From: Acidothermus sp.
GTDB taxonomy: Bacteria; Actinomycetota; Actinomycetes; Acidothermales; Acidothermaceae
Length of the DNA: 64,000 nt
Reading direction: 5' to 3'
Assembly (NCBI GenBank): GCA_023512015.1
Contig: JAIMAI010000008.1
Span: 1-64,000, forward strand
In this document: piece after piece, positions 10,101-18,827 of the stretch
How the letters are laid out: every line of letters starts with the position of its first letter
How positions within the stretch are numbered: the first letter of the stretch is position 1
Position numbers and translations under genes: made by a program
Notes under the pieces: model-generated
Databases searched by the model: none
Told to the model about the DNA's origin: nothing
What the model saw: only the letters and a program-made list of their open reading frames with translations

Positions 10101-10422
10101 GCACGACCCCATAGAAACCATCGTGGTCGGTCAGGGCGAGGGTCTCGATACCCAAGTAGGCCGCTTCCTCGACCAACCGTTCGGGAGAACTCGCCCCGTC
10201 GAGGAAACTGAAATTCGAATGACAGTGCAATTCCGCATACGGGACGGCCGGAGCATTCCTGTGGGCCGACGACGTGGACGCCGGCCGGTACGGCGGACGT
10301 CTGCGGGACACCGGGGCATCGACGTCCGCGGGAAAAACCGCAGTAGCCGGATCCACCGTGGGACGGCCGGCCAGCCGACGTTCCAGCTCCTGCCACGGTA
10401 TCGGCGGATTGCTCCACCCCAT
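7123..10422 (-). CDS. dnaE2: Error-prone DNA polymerase DnaE2 (C-family)
   Basis: DnaE2 is the catalytic subunit of the SOS mutasome that copies past DNA lesions with ImuA' and ImuB. The 1099-residue protein has an N-terminal PHP domain (YAELHCHSNFSFLDGASSPE, about residue 62), the palm motif PDIDLDIESDRR near residue 450, finger and helix-hairpin-helix regions, and a C-terminal OB fold (VLVGGVVTHWQRPATARG). Length fits the family (about 1,050-1,100). It starts 12 bases after imuB with a GAGGG Shine-Dalgarno, so it is the last gene of the LexA-controlled imuA'-imuB-dnaE2 operon. Confidence 0.96.
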   Translation of the reverse strand: MGWSNPPIPWQELERRLAGRPTVDPATAVFPADVDAPVSRRRPPYRPASTSSAHRNAPAVPYAELHCHSNFSFLDGASSPERLVEEAAYLGIETLALTDHDGFYGVVRFAEAAAEWGIRTVFGAELSVGAQAPRPGVADPDGEHLLVLARDVEGYRRLAATIGEAQLRGGEKGRPHYDLERIAGLHGGHWLVLTGCRKGRVRRGFVRDGLPGVCAALDDLVDLMGRDNVAVELTDEGQPLDSTVNDALAEAAARRGLPVVATTNAHYATPGEGRIAAVLAAVRARRSLDRMEGWLPPAPVRHLRSGAEMVARFGRYPQAVANAARLGRECAFDLRLIAPRLPDFPVPEGYTEMSYLRELAMRGAQRLYGSPQARPEVYRQLRHELDVIEQLGFPGYFLTVWEIVEFCRARDILCQGRGSAANSVVCYVLGITKADPIAFRLLFERFLTPERDGPPDIDLDIESDRREEVIQHVYERYGRDRAAQVANVITYRSRSAVRDVARALGYSPGQQDAWSKQIDRVGAVPSGADADHDLPDEVVTLANHILGFPRHLGIHSGGMVICDRPVTEVCPVEWARMAGRTVLQWDKDDCARVGLVKFDLLGLGMLSALHGCFDLIEKYHGRRLSLETIPPEDPGVYEMLSEADSVGVFQVESRAQMATLPRVRPRNFYDLVTQVAIIRPGPIQGGSVHPFIRRRNGSEPVRYAHPLLRHSLERTYGVPLFQEQIMQMAIDVAGLSPAEADQLRQAMSAKRSVERMERLKAKLYAGMAARGITGAVADEIYEKLQAFAHFGFPESHAISFAYLVYASAWLKKYYPAAFCAALLNAAPLGFYSPQSVVADARRHGVVVRRPCVNASAAKATLEPVEEGSHRWAVRLGLVSVKGIGAEVAQRIAANRPYRDMADLAARCGLTAAQMEALAEAGACGCFGLSRREAVWVAGAVAAGGPDRLAGVVVGENPPQLPAMDEVETTLADLRATGITPEVYPTVHLRDRLTAMGVIPAAELRRTRSNSRVLVGGVVTHWQRPATARGTTFLNLEDETGMVNVICSIGVWVRYRRIARTAPALIVRGRLERADGVVNVIAEKLAPLPLGIRRASRDFR

Positions 10423-10434
10423 CGGTCCCCACCC

Positions 10435-12063
10435 TCAGTCGTAACGACCCTCGGCAACCCAGCCGCCGTTGCGGGAACTCACCAGCCAGGCCATGCCGTC
10501 CGCGGTGACCAACTGCAGCCGCACTCCACGGCGGGCCGACCCGGCGTCCCACCACCGTTCGTCGAACGGCCACGGCCCCGCCCACGCCGTCACCGGAAAC
10601 GACTCCCCTTCGAAGGAGAACCACTGCGGCGAACCGCTCAACCGCAACCGCCCGTCGACCCGCACGACTTCCCCCGCAGCCGTGCTCACCACCGCCCGGC
10701 GCGGCGGATCCCAGACGGTCGACGGCGACGGAGAAGGCAGCGACCCCGGCCACGGATCTGCGAAATCGGGTGATTTTCCCTCGATCCCCGAATTCCAGGG
10801 GAGCCACCGCACCCGCGATATCGGATCCCGGCCACCTCCGAGGACGCCGACCAGTACGCCGTCCGGGCCGAGCATTCCTTCCAGACGAGACAACACCTGC
10901 GATATCCGACTCCGGCGATCCCCTTCTCCCCCTCGTTCCCCCCATAACGACAATTGCCGACCCGCGTCGAGCACGGTCTCGTCGGCCACGAGCCGCAACC
11001 ACACCAGACCGGAACGCAATTCCCCGGACTCCAGCCATCCCGCTACCTGCCATCGCACTCGGTCGACCATGGCCGCGACCGAGAGAACCCGCGCATCCAC
11101 GGACCGCCAGACACGAGACCGCACGGCACCGTCCTCAGCTCTCGCTTCGACGACCACCCTCGTGCAGCCCAGCCCTCGGCGTCGTAGCATTCCGTGCAAT
11201 TCCTCCGCCAGGGATCGGGCGACGAACGACGCGCCGTCCACTCGGTCGATCGGTGGGTCGAGGTCACGCTCCACCGTTACCGCCGACATTCCTTTCGCAG
11301 CCGGAAAGAATCGGGCCGGTTTCCCGGATGCCAGGTCGTGAGCCAGTGCCAACTGCTCCCCCCAGCGGCTCGCCACCACATTCCTGGGGAGAGCAGCGAA
11401 ATCCCCGAGCGTTCGCAGGCCGAGTCGAGTCAACACCGCTGCGCCCCCATCTCCCAGGCGGGACACCGGAAGCTCTGCGAGAAAAGCAGCCGACTCCCCC
11501 ACCGGAACGATCCGCCCACTGTATGCCGCCTGGACCGCCGAGAAGAACCCATCGGAAATCCCGCAACGGACCGGATATCCCAGCCTGCCGGTCACCCGCT
11601 CGATGATGATGCGGGTGAGTGGCAGCTCTCCGCCGTGATAACGAGCCGCTCCCCTCGCCGGAGCAACCAACAGGCCGGGATAGACGACCTCCGGATCCGC
11701 AACGACTTCTGCGACACACGCGACCACGGCCTCGAAAAGCCGGTTATCCCGCATGGGATCACGCGGATAGAGCCGAAGCCACGGACACCGGGCTTGAGCG
11801 TCCCGCAACCGCTGACCCCGGCGGACCCCGGCGGCTCGAGCGGCGGGAGTGCAGACGAAAATCCTCCCTTTCTCGATGACGGCGCTTGCCACCCCCGGTT
11901 CGCCACCGGCAGCGAGCACGGGCCAATCCGGGCACCAGACCGCCAGAACCCGCTCCGTCGGAAAAGTCGAGGAAACCCGGAGCTCCCCCGGCAGCGACGA
12001 CGGCGCCGACGGCGGAACCTGCTTCTTTTTCCCCGCCGACGTCGACGCAGCCGACGACGTCAT
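10435..12063 (-). CDS. imuB: ImuB, catalytically dead Y-family polymerase adaptor
   Basis: ImuB bridges DnaE2, ImuA' and the beta clamp in the mutasome. The 542-residue protein has a Y-family fold in which the first catalytic segment reads VLAVWCPDWPVLA, without the DxDxFF acidic motif of active polymerases, as expected for ImuB. A clamp-binding motif QLSLWG is present near residue 380. Helix-hairpin-helix residues appear as RLGLRTLGDFAALP. The frame stays open far upstream, but the ATG at 12063, 32 bases after the imuA' stop, gives the family length. Confidence 0.92.
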   Translation of the reverse strand: MTSSAASTSAGKKKQVPPSAPSSLPGELRVSSTFPTERVLAVWCPDWPVLAAGGEPGVASAVIEKGRIFVCTPAARAAGVRRGQRLRDAQARCPWLRLYPRDPMRDNRLFEAVVACVAEVVADPEVVYPGLLVAPARGAARYHGGELPLTRIIIERVTGRLGYPVRCGISDGFFSAVQAAYSGRIVPVGESAAFLAELPVSRLGDGGAAVLTRLGLRTLGDFAALPRNVVASRWGEQLALAHDLASGKPARFFPAAKGMSAVTVERDLDPPIDRVDGASFVARSLAEELHGMLRRRGLGCTRVVVEARAEDGAVRSRVWRSVDARVLSVAAMVDRVRWQVAGWLESGELRSGLVWLRLVADETVLDAGRQLSLWGERGGEGDRRSRISQVLSRLEGMLGPDGVLVGVLGGGRDPISRVRWLPWNSGIEGKSPDFADPWPGSLPSPSPSTVWDPPRRAVVSTAAGEVVRVDGRLRLSGSPQWFSFEGESFPVTAWAGPWPFDERWWDAGSARRGVRLQLVTADGMAWLVSSRNGGWVAEGRYD

Positions 12064-12095
12064 CCGATTCCCGGCGCCCACGGCCGTTGCCCCCC

Positions 12096-12788
12096 TCAGC
12101 TCGCTTCGCCCACTCGAAGAATTGCCTGCTGCAGACGATCGCCGTTCGAGACGATCGGGTGCTCTGCGATACGCCAGCGTGTCGCCGCGGTGAAACCCAC
12201 GACTCCCCGGCCTCGGGCCACCACGTCGAATTCGCCCCGGCACACGTACCCTTCGCCGCGCCCCGGCCCGCTCCACCACCGTGATCTGACGGTGAGCCGT
12301 ACCGCCGCTTCCCCCCATTCCCCTGTGATCATCACGATGGCCGACCGCTCCCGGGCCCGGGCGGCGAGACGGCGCAGCGTGGTCGCCGTCCGGCCGGTGG
12401 TCGCCGTCCGGCCTGGAGGATGGACGACGACCAGGTCGAAGCCTTCGAGAAGAGCAGCGGTGACCTCCGGCCAGCGGTCCCCCGCGCGCGGGAGGCGGAC
12501 GAACCGCTCCAGCTCCACCCCGAGCTCCGCGGCAGCCGCCGTCCCGACGAGAGGAACCCCCACCTCCGCACACCATCCCCCATGACGCGACACCGCAGCA
12601 AGCAGAGCGATCGTGAGGAACGTCGAGTTCGCGACACACAACACCGAGCCGCGGCGCAGTTCCCCCCCGGGGAACAAGCCGGCCAGGGAGGAAGAAAGCG
12701 GGAACCCGGCCGGGGAAACCGCAGTGAGGAGATCGCCCCGATGGACGTCGTCCGGCAGCGGGGCGACGGCCGAAGCGGTCGGAACCAC
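12096..12788 (-). CDS. imuA': ImuA' mutasome subunit (RecA-like)
   Basis: A 230-residue member of the ImuA'/RecA-like family, the third mutasome component. It has a RecA-like core with LPDDVHRGDLLTAVSPAGFP near the start, SSLAGLFPGGELRRGSVLCV in the position of a degenerate P-loop, and FDLVVVHPPG as a Walker B-like strand. The GTG at 12788 is chosen because it lies six bases after a -10 (GATACT), so the mRNA is predicted to be leaderless. The frame also contains ATGs at 12806 and 12821, but these fall inside the promoter and LexA box. Confidence 0.85.
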   Translation of the reverse strand: MVPTASAVAPLPDDVHRGDLLTAVSPAGFPLSSSLAGLFPGGELRRGSVLCVANSTFLTIALLAAVSRHGGWCAEVGVPLVGTAAAAELGVELERFVRLPRAGDRWPEVTAALLEGFDLVVVHPPGRTATTGRTATTLRRLAARARERSAIVMITGEWGEAAVRLTVRSRWWSGPGRGEGYVCRGEFDVVARGRGVVGFTAATRWRIAEHPIVSNGDRLQQAILRVGEAS

Positions 12789-12794
12789 AGAGCG

Positions 12795-12823
12795 AGTATC
12801 GAACATATGTTCGAAGAGCACAA
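12795..12823 (-). promoter_or_regulatory. imuA'-imuB-dnaE2 promoter with LexA box in the spacer
   Basis: Minus strand: -35 TTGTGC (12818-12823), 17-base spacer, -10 GATACT (12795-12800). The perfect palindrome TCGAACATATGTTCGA (12799-12814) fills the spacer and matches the actinobacterial LexA box. The predicted transcription start coincides with the GTG of imuA' at 12788. Confidence 0.88.
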
Positions 12824-12857
12824 TGGGGTCGGGCGTCTGATCGATTACCCTGAAGCC

Positions 12858-13355
12858 GTGATGTCGTCCCTACCTCCCTCTGTGATCAGGGTTCGTGATG
12901 CTCTTCGAGCCGCCGGAGTAGAACCAGAAATTCGTTTCCTCGCCGAATCGGCCCGGACAGCCGCTCAGGCCGCCGCCGCCCTCGGCGTCGAGATCGGTCA
13001 GATCGCCAACAGCCTGATCTTTCAAGCGGACGGCGCCCCGCTGCTCGTTCTTGCCAGCGGTCGTCATCGGGTGGACACCAGGAAAGTCGCCCAACTGATG
13101 GGGGTAGCCGACGTCCGCCGCGCCGACCCCGAATTCGTCAGGGAGCACGCCGGAGTGGCCATCGGCGGGGTGGCCCCTGTCGGACATCCCCGCCCCCTCC
13201 GCACCGCGGTCGACCTGACACTCGCCGACTACGAGACGATTTGGGCGGCGGCAGGCCACCCTCACGCTGTTTTCCCTACGACTTTTGCGGAACTGGTCCG
13301 CATCACCAACGGAATCGTCGGCGTCATCGGGTCTGAAGACGGCAACACCCGATAG
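12858..13355 (+). CDS. YbaK/ProX-type aminoacyl-tRNA deacylase
   Basis: A 165-residue YbaK/EbsC-family protein that removes wrongly attached amino acids from tRNA in trans. Visible family blocks are SLIFQADGAPLLVLASGRHR with the preceding IGQIAN, the RKVAQLMG segment, and IGGVAPVGHPRPLRTAVD, which contains the conserved GG-P-GH signature. A -10 (TACCCT, 12846-12851) ends six bases before the GTG at 12858, so leaderless translation from it is likely; ATG at 12861 is the alternative. It diverges from imuA'. Confidence 0.88.
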   Translation: MMSSLPPSVIRVRDALRAAGVEPEIRFLAESARTAAQAAAALGVEIGQIANSLIFQADGAPLLVLASGRHRVDTRKVAQLMGVADVRRADPEFVREHAGVAIGGVAPVGHPRPLRTAVDLTLADYETIWAAAGHPHAVFPTTFAELVRITNGIVGVIGSEDGNTR

Positions 13356-13457
13356 GCGATGAGCGGGGTGGACGTCGTCCACAGTGGCCTGGGCGGCCAT
13401 CCACAGCGGAGCCCGTTGCTGGGGAGGGAGGCGGGGGAAGCCGTACGGTAACGATTC

Positions 13458-14774
13458 GTGACCACGGCCATCGAGGCGAACGAGCGCATCCACTCAGCGC
13501 TGGAAAATCTGGAAGAAGCAGCGAAGCAGCTCGTCCACGCCCTCTTCGAAACCGACGACTCCCGGTTTTTCCCCTCACAACCGATGGAATGGTTGCATCG
13601 AATCGAGAGAATCAAAAGACGCCTCGACGCCGCCCAGACATCCCTCATCGCCGCCGCCGAAGCACGTCACCTCCCCCGCCACAATGGGGCAACCTCCTCG
13701 GAGGCATGGCTGAGAAACGAACTAGGGATGTCGATCTCAACCGCCAAGGATGCCGTACAACTCGCTCGCGAACTCCCCGTGCACCCAGCAGTGCGAAATG
13801 CCTTCTGCGCAGGGGATATCAACGTCCAAGGCGCCTCAGCCATTTGTGAAGCCTTGCGCTCCTTTCCGGCCAAAACCCCCCATCGCACTCTCGAAGTGAT
13901 CGAAGAGGACCTCGTCAGTACGGCCCGGGAGAAAGGACCGACCTCCGTGGCTCGGAGGGCATCCGAATTCTTGCATCGCCTCGCCCCCGAAGCTCTTGCC
14001 GCGCAAGAAGCACAGCAGCAAGAGGAGAGCAGACTGAAGCTGCGGGTATGCCCGGACGGGAGGCTGAACCTGCGGGGGATGCTGGACCGCGAGAGTGGAG
14101 CGCTCGCTCTCGCCGTCCTCGGTTCACTGGCTGCTCCGAGCTCCAGCGACGATCCTTCCCATCCGCGAGACAGCGAGCAGCGGTACGCGGACGCACTGGT
14201 GAGCGTTCTGCGAATCGCGCAGAGCAGCGACAAGGTCCCCACCGTCCACGGGGAGCGACCCACGGTCGTCGTCACCGTCGGCTTGGAGACGCTATGTCAG
14301 AAGCCCGGACAGGGTCCGGGGTATCTGCAAACCGAAGCACCGATCTCTGCCGCCACGGCCCGGCGGCTGGCGTGTGATGCCCGGCTGGTTCCCCTTGTGC
14401 TCGGTAACGAAAGCGAACCGCTCGACGTCGGGCGCGCCACATACACCCCTCCCCTGTCGCTCCGCCGGGCTGTGGTGGCTCGAGACCGGGGGTGTGCCTT
14501 CCCGGGATGCGACCGACCAGCGAGCTGGTGCGACTGCCACCACATGGTGCACTGGGCGGACGGCGGCTCGACGTCGATCGATAACTTGTGTCTCTTGTGC
14601 CCCCGCCATCACACCATCGTGCACACCGACGGATGGAAAGTGTTCCTTGGAGAAGACAAACGGCCCTGGTTCGTCCCACCACCCTGGGTAGAGCCGGATC
14701 AAGAACCCCGTCAGCACATGCGTTACCGAGCGGGGCCACTCCTCGTTCCCGCAACCGACGTCGTCGCGTCGTGA
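13458..14774 (+). CDS. DUF222/HNH endonuclease-like protein (13E12 repeat type)
   Basis: A 438-residue protein of the actinobacterial DUF222-HNH (mycobacterial 13E12) type, often multicopy and of unclear role. The N-terminal DUF222 helical domain spans about 1-330. The C-terminal HNH nuclease reads RDRGCAFPGCDRPASWCDCH then HMVHWADGGSTSIDNLCLLC then PRHHTIVH, with all metal and zinc ligands kept. GTG at 13458 is the start. Its end overlaps the convergent metF by 52 bases. Target DNA is unknown. Confidence 0.85.
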   Translation: MTTAIEANERIHSALENLEEAAKQLVHALFETDDSRFFPSQPMEWLHRIERIKRRLDAAQTSLIAAAEARHLPRHNGATSSEAWLRNELGMSISTAKDAVQLARELPVHPAVRNAFCAGDINVQGASAICEALRSFPAKTPHRTLEVIEEDLVSTAREKGPTSVARRASEFLHRLAPEALAAQEAQQQEESRLKLRVCPDGRLNLRGMLDRESGALALAVLGSLAAPSSSDDPSHPRDSEQRYADALVSVLRIAQSSDKVPTVHGERPTVVVTVGLETLCQKPGQGPGYLQTEAPISAATARRLACDARLVPLVLGNESEPLDVGRATYTPPLSLRRAVVARDRGCAFPGCDRPASWCDCHHMVHWADGGSTSIDNLCLLCPRHHTIVHTDGWKVFLGEDKRPWFVPPPWVEPDQEPRQHMRYRAGPLLVPATDVVAS

Positions 14775-15697
14775 GGCGAGGCCGCTGCCAACCCCAAGCG
14801 TTGGTAGATTTCTCGCGTCGCCGTCGACCGATTCAGGGTGTAGAAATGCAACCCCGGCGCGCCCTCCTCCAGAAGCTGCTCACAAAGTGACGTCGCAGCG
14901 TCGATACCGATCGCGCGAACCGCTTCGGGCTGGTCCGCCACCGCAAGGAGACGATCGGCCAAAGCCCTGGGAAACTCCTCCCCCGAGAGCAGGGCAAAGC
15001 GTTCGATCTGGCCGATCGAGGTGATCGGCATTATGCCGGGGATGATCGGCACGTCACATCCGGCACGCGCCACTCTCTCGCGAAGACGTAGGTAATCCTC
15101 GACATAGAAGAACATCTGCGTGATGGCGAATTCCGCCCCGGCTCGGCACTTCGCTACGAAGTAGCGGGTGTCGTCGTCGACGGTGAGGGCGCGAGGATGT
15201 TTACGGGGAAATGCCGCAACACCTACGCAGAAATCACCCAGCCTCTTCAAGAGATCTACGAGTTCGACAGCATAGCGAAGTCCTTCAGGATGGGGGATCC
15301 ATTCCCCGTCAGGGTTCCCGGGCGGATCGCCGCGCAGCGCCAAGATATTGCGGACCCCCGCTTCCGCGTACTGACCTATCACCCGTTTGAGGTCACTGAC
15401 GGACTGATTGACGATCGTCAAATGCCCCAGGGGCACCAGCGTCGTTTCCGTCGCGATCCGCTCGGTGAGCCGCACCGTAGCAGCGGCGGTATGGCCTCCC
15501 GCACCATAGGTCACGGAGACGAATGTCGGACGCAGGGACTCGAGTTGCCGAATGGTCTGAAAGAGCGCACGTTCGCCGTCCGGTGTCTTCGGTGGGAAGA
15601 ACTCGAACGAGAACGAACGACCGTGACGGTCGAGGAGTTCACGAATCGCAGGGGCACGCCTAGGAGCAAGACCCATGCGTCGATCACTAGACGTCAT
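14723..15697 (-). CDS. metF: Methylenetetrahydrofolate reductase
   Basis: This enzyme reduces 5,10-methylene-THF to 5-methyl-THF with FAD, supplying methyl groups for methionine. The 324-residue TIM-barrel protein begins the family block [14 protein letters not shown] at about residue 31. It also has [34 protein letters not shown] and [11 protein letters not shown], all MetF motifs. The frame is open well upstream, but the ATG at 15697, overlapping the thiE stop by 11 bases, fits the family. It is translationally coupled to thiE. Confidence 0.95.
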   Translation of the reverse strand: MTSSDRRMGLAPRRAPAIRELLDRHGRSFSFEFFPPKTPDGERALFQTIRQLESLRPTFVSVTYGAGGHTAAATVRLTERIATETTLVPLGHLTIVNQSVSDLKRVIGQYAEAGVRNILALRGDPPGNPDGEWIPHPEGLRYAVELVDLLKRLGDFCVGVAAFPRKHPRALTVDDDTRYFVAKCRAGAEFAITQMFFYVEDYLRLRERVARAGCDVPIIPGIMPITSIGQIERFALLSGEEFPRALADRLLAVADQPEAVRAIGIDAATSLCEQLLEEGAPGLHFYTLNRSTATREIYQRLGLAAASPHDATTSVAGTRSGPAR

Positions 15698-16352
15698 CGA
15701 GTGCTCCGCGGTCCCACTTCGCGAGGCGGGAAGCCAATTCCGCCGCCACCGAGGCTGGATCGGCTGCCTCGGTGAGAGCGCGTACGACCACGACTCTGCG
15801 AGCACCAGCCTCCAGAACCACGTCGAGGTTGTCCGTGGTGATCCCACCGATCGCGAACCACGGCTTGCTTGAAGCACGCGATGCTGCGTACCTGACCACT
15901 TCAAGTCCGGCCGCAGGGCGCCCCGGTTTGGTAGGAGTCGGCCAACACGGTCCCACACAGAAATAATCGACGTCGGGATCCGCCAACGCCTCGTCGATTT
16001 GGGCGGGTGAATGAGTAGAGCGGCCGATGAGAACGTCGCTCCCCACCAGCCGGCGCGCTACGGCCACCGGAAGATCATCCTGTCCCAGGTGCAGCACGTC
16101 AGCCCCGGCAGCATACGCGAGGTCGGCCCGGTCGTTCACGGAGAGCAGGGCATCATGACGGCGGCACGCCGCCTCGAATACGGCCAGCAGTGACAGTTCG
16201 TGTCGTGCCTCCAGACCCTTCTGACGGAGCTGGACGATGTCTACCCCGGCACCGAGGACGGCGTCGAGAAAGTCAGGGAGATCCCCCTTATCTGCGCGGC
16301 CATCGACGCACAGATACAGGTGGGCGTGAGCGAGCTTGTCCCGTCTGCTCAC
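15687..16352 (-). CDS. thiE: Thiamine-phosphate synthase
   Basis: ThiE joins HMP-pyrophosphate and thiazole phosphate to make thiamine phosphate. The 221-residue barrel shows [68 protein letters not shown] and WFAIGGI, the family's substrate and phosphate sites. GTG at 16352 is preferred, with GGGAG upstream though at a long 11-base spacing; a TTG at 16382 would add ten residues. It diverges from the riboswitch-controlled thiO and precedes metF. Confidence 0.93.
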   Translation of the reverse strand: MSRRDKLAHAHLYLCVDGRADKGDLPDFLDAVLGAGVDIVQLRQKGLEARHELSLLAVFEAACRRHDALLSVNDRADLAYAAGADVLHLGQDDLPVAVARRLVGSDVLIGRSTHSPAQIDEALADPDVDYFCVGPCWPTPTKPGRPAAGLEVVRYAASRASSKPWFAIGGITTDNLDVVLEAGARRVVVVRALTEAADPASVAAELASRLAKWDRGALDDV

Positions 16353-16442
16353 GGAGATGTCGTCTCCCTTCGCCTGTGGCAAGCAGCGAAGACGCTGCCG
16401 ACTCGAGAGGTGCGGAGGCCAGCGTACGCTGGGAGAGGCGCG

Positions 16443-16531
16443 GGAGTCTGGGGCACCAGGCTGAGAGGGCAGCTGACGCCGCTGCCGACCGTGAGAACCT
16501 GCTCCGGATCATGCCGGCGAAGGGAGACTCT
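16443..16531 (+). promoter_or_regulatory. TPP (THI-box) riboswitch
   Basis: The conserved landmarks are in order: GGGGCACC, CTGAGA (16461-16466), GACC, GAGAACCTG, GGATCATGCCGGCGAAGGGA. Stem P1 is exact: GAGTCT (16444-16449) pairs with AGACTC (16525-16530). The Shine-Dalgarno for thiO (AAGGGAG, about 16520-16526) is itself the 3' conserved part of the aptamer, so thiamine pyrophosphate binding should hide it and shut off translation of thiO-thiS-thiG. Confidence 0.95.
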
Positions 16532-16533
16532 CC

Positions 16534-17736
16534 GTGGGCGTTTCTCCGTCCGCTGACATTCCGCCGTCCCATGATGCCGATCTGTTTGCCGATGTCGTCG
16601 TCGTCGGCGGAGGGGTCATCGGCCTTGCGACGGCGTGGCGATGTGCGCAGCGAGGATTCGACGTGGTCCTGCGGGATGGTCGACCGGGATCCGGAGCCTC
16701 GCGTTATGCAGCAGGGATGCTCGCACCTGTAACGGAGGCGCATTTCGGCGAAGAAGCACTACTGCGCCTCAACATCGCCGCGGCGGCTGCGTATCCGGCG
16801 TTCGCAGCGGACGTAGAAGAGTACGCGGGCCAAACGATCGGGTATCGGACGACGGGCACCTTGGCGATCGCTTTCGATGCCGATGACCGCGCCGTTCTCA
16901 CCGAATTGCATGAATATCATCGCTCTCTTGGCCTGGCTAGCTCTTTGCTCACGGGGCGGGAATGCCGGGAACTGGAACCCGCCCTTGCCCCCACCGTCCG
17001 AGGAGGGCTCTGGGTCGAAGGAGATCACCAGGTAGACAACCGGCGGCTGGTGGCGGCCCTGCTCGCGGCTTGTCGGCGCAGTGGGGTGCGAATCGTGCAG
17101 CGCCCGGTCGCTCGCCTGGAGTGGGACGGCGATCGCGTCATCGGTGTGGATGGGGCGCGGGCGGCGTGGACGGTGTTAGCCGCTGGGGCGTGGAGTGCAC
17201 ACATCGAGGGCCTCCCGGAGGAGATGCGGCCTCCGGTCCGTCCGGTCAAAGGCCAGATCCTGCGCCTCGCGCATGATCCCAGTCGCCCACTCCTCGGACA
17301 CGTGATCCGGGCATTCGTCCGCGGTCGACCGGTGTACCTCGTGCCCAGAGAGACGGGTGAGATCGTCCTGGGGGGTACGGTCGAAGAGCTCGGCTTCGAT
17401 CAAAGGGTCACGGTGGAGGCCGTGGCCGACCTCCTCGCGGACGCTCGACAACTCGTCCCCGGGCTCGTCGATGCGGATTTCGTGGAAGCGTCAGCCGGGC
17501 TGCGACCCGGCTCGCCGGACAACGCTCCCATCGTGGGGAAGATCGGGCCTGAAGGCCTTGTCGTGGCCACCGGCCATTACCGCAATGGAATTTTGTTGAC
17601 CCCCGTGACAGCCGACTCTGTCGCCGAGCTACTCAGCTCCGGACAACTCCCTGAGATCATGCGGCCGTTCGATGCGCGCCGATTCGTAGGCGCCGTCGTT
17701 GACGCTCACTCACGTCCCCTCGCAGGTGAACCCTGA
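16534..17736 (+). CDS. thiO: Glycine oxidase ThiO
   Basis: A FAD-dependent oxidase that converts glycine to dehydroglycine for thiazole synthesis in thiamine production. The 400-residue protein has the Rossmann motif VVVVGGGVIGLATAWRCAQR at about residue 21, RYAAGMLAPV, a DAO-family middle, and the C-terminal GLRPGSPDNAPIVGKIG and ATGHYRNGILLTPVTA blocks. GTG at 16534 lies right after the TPP riboswitch, whose aptamer holds its Shine-Dalgarno. First gene of thiO-thiS-thiG. Confidence 0.95.
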   Translation: MGVSPSADIPPSHDADLFADVVVVGGGVIGLATAWRCAQRGFDVVLRDGRPGSGASRYAAGMLAPVTEAHFGEEALLRLNIAAAAAYPAFAADVEEYAGQTIGYRTTGTLAIAFDADDRAVLTELHEYHRSLGLASSLLTGRECRELEPALAPTVRGGLWVEGDHQVDNRRLVAALLAACRRSGVRIVQRPVARLEWDGDRVIGVDGARAAWTVLAAGAWSAHIEGLPEEMRPPVRPVKGQILRLAHDPSRPLLGHVIRAFVRGRPVYLVPRETGEIVLGGTVEELGFDQRVTVEAVADLLADARQLVPGLVDADFVEASAGLRPGSPDNAPIVGKIGPEGLVVATGHYRNGILLTPVTADSVAELLSSGQLPEIMRPFDARRFVGAVVDAHSRPLAGEP

Positions 17737-17810
17737 TCCGATCGGGCCCGTGCCGCCTTCCGGGAGGAGACGAACGCAGATTTTCGGCAGGTGAAAGCCA
17801 GGAGGTAGGG

Positions 17811-18790
<980 letters not shown>

Positions 18791-18827
18791 GCGGAAAGTA
18801 GCGGCCACGCCCCTAGACTCGACCCTT

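Noticed and set aside
13375-13425. DnaA-box-like words (CGTCCACAG, CATCCACAG) before the HNH gene
   Set aside because: Only two copies, each with mismatches to TTGTCCACA, and no origin-associated genes such as dnaA or dnaN nearby.
16363-16440. A second full TPP riboswitch on the minus strand for thiE
   Set aside because: Only the 3' GGCGAAGGGAGAC word is present; the CTGAGA core and the P1 pairing are missing.
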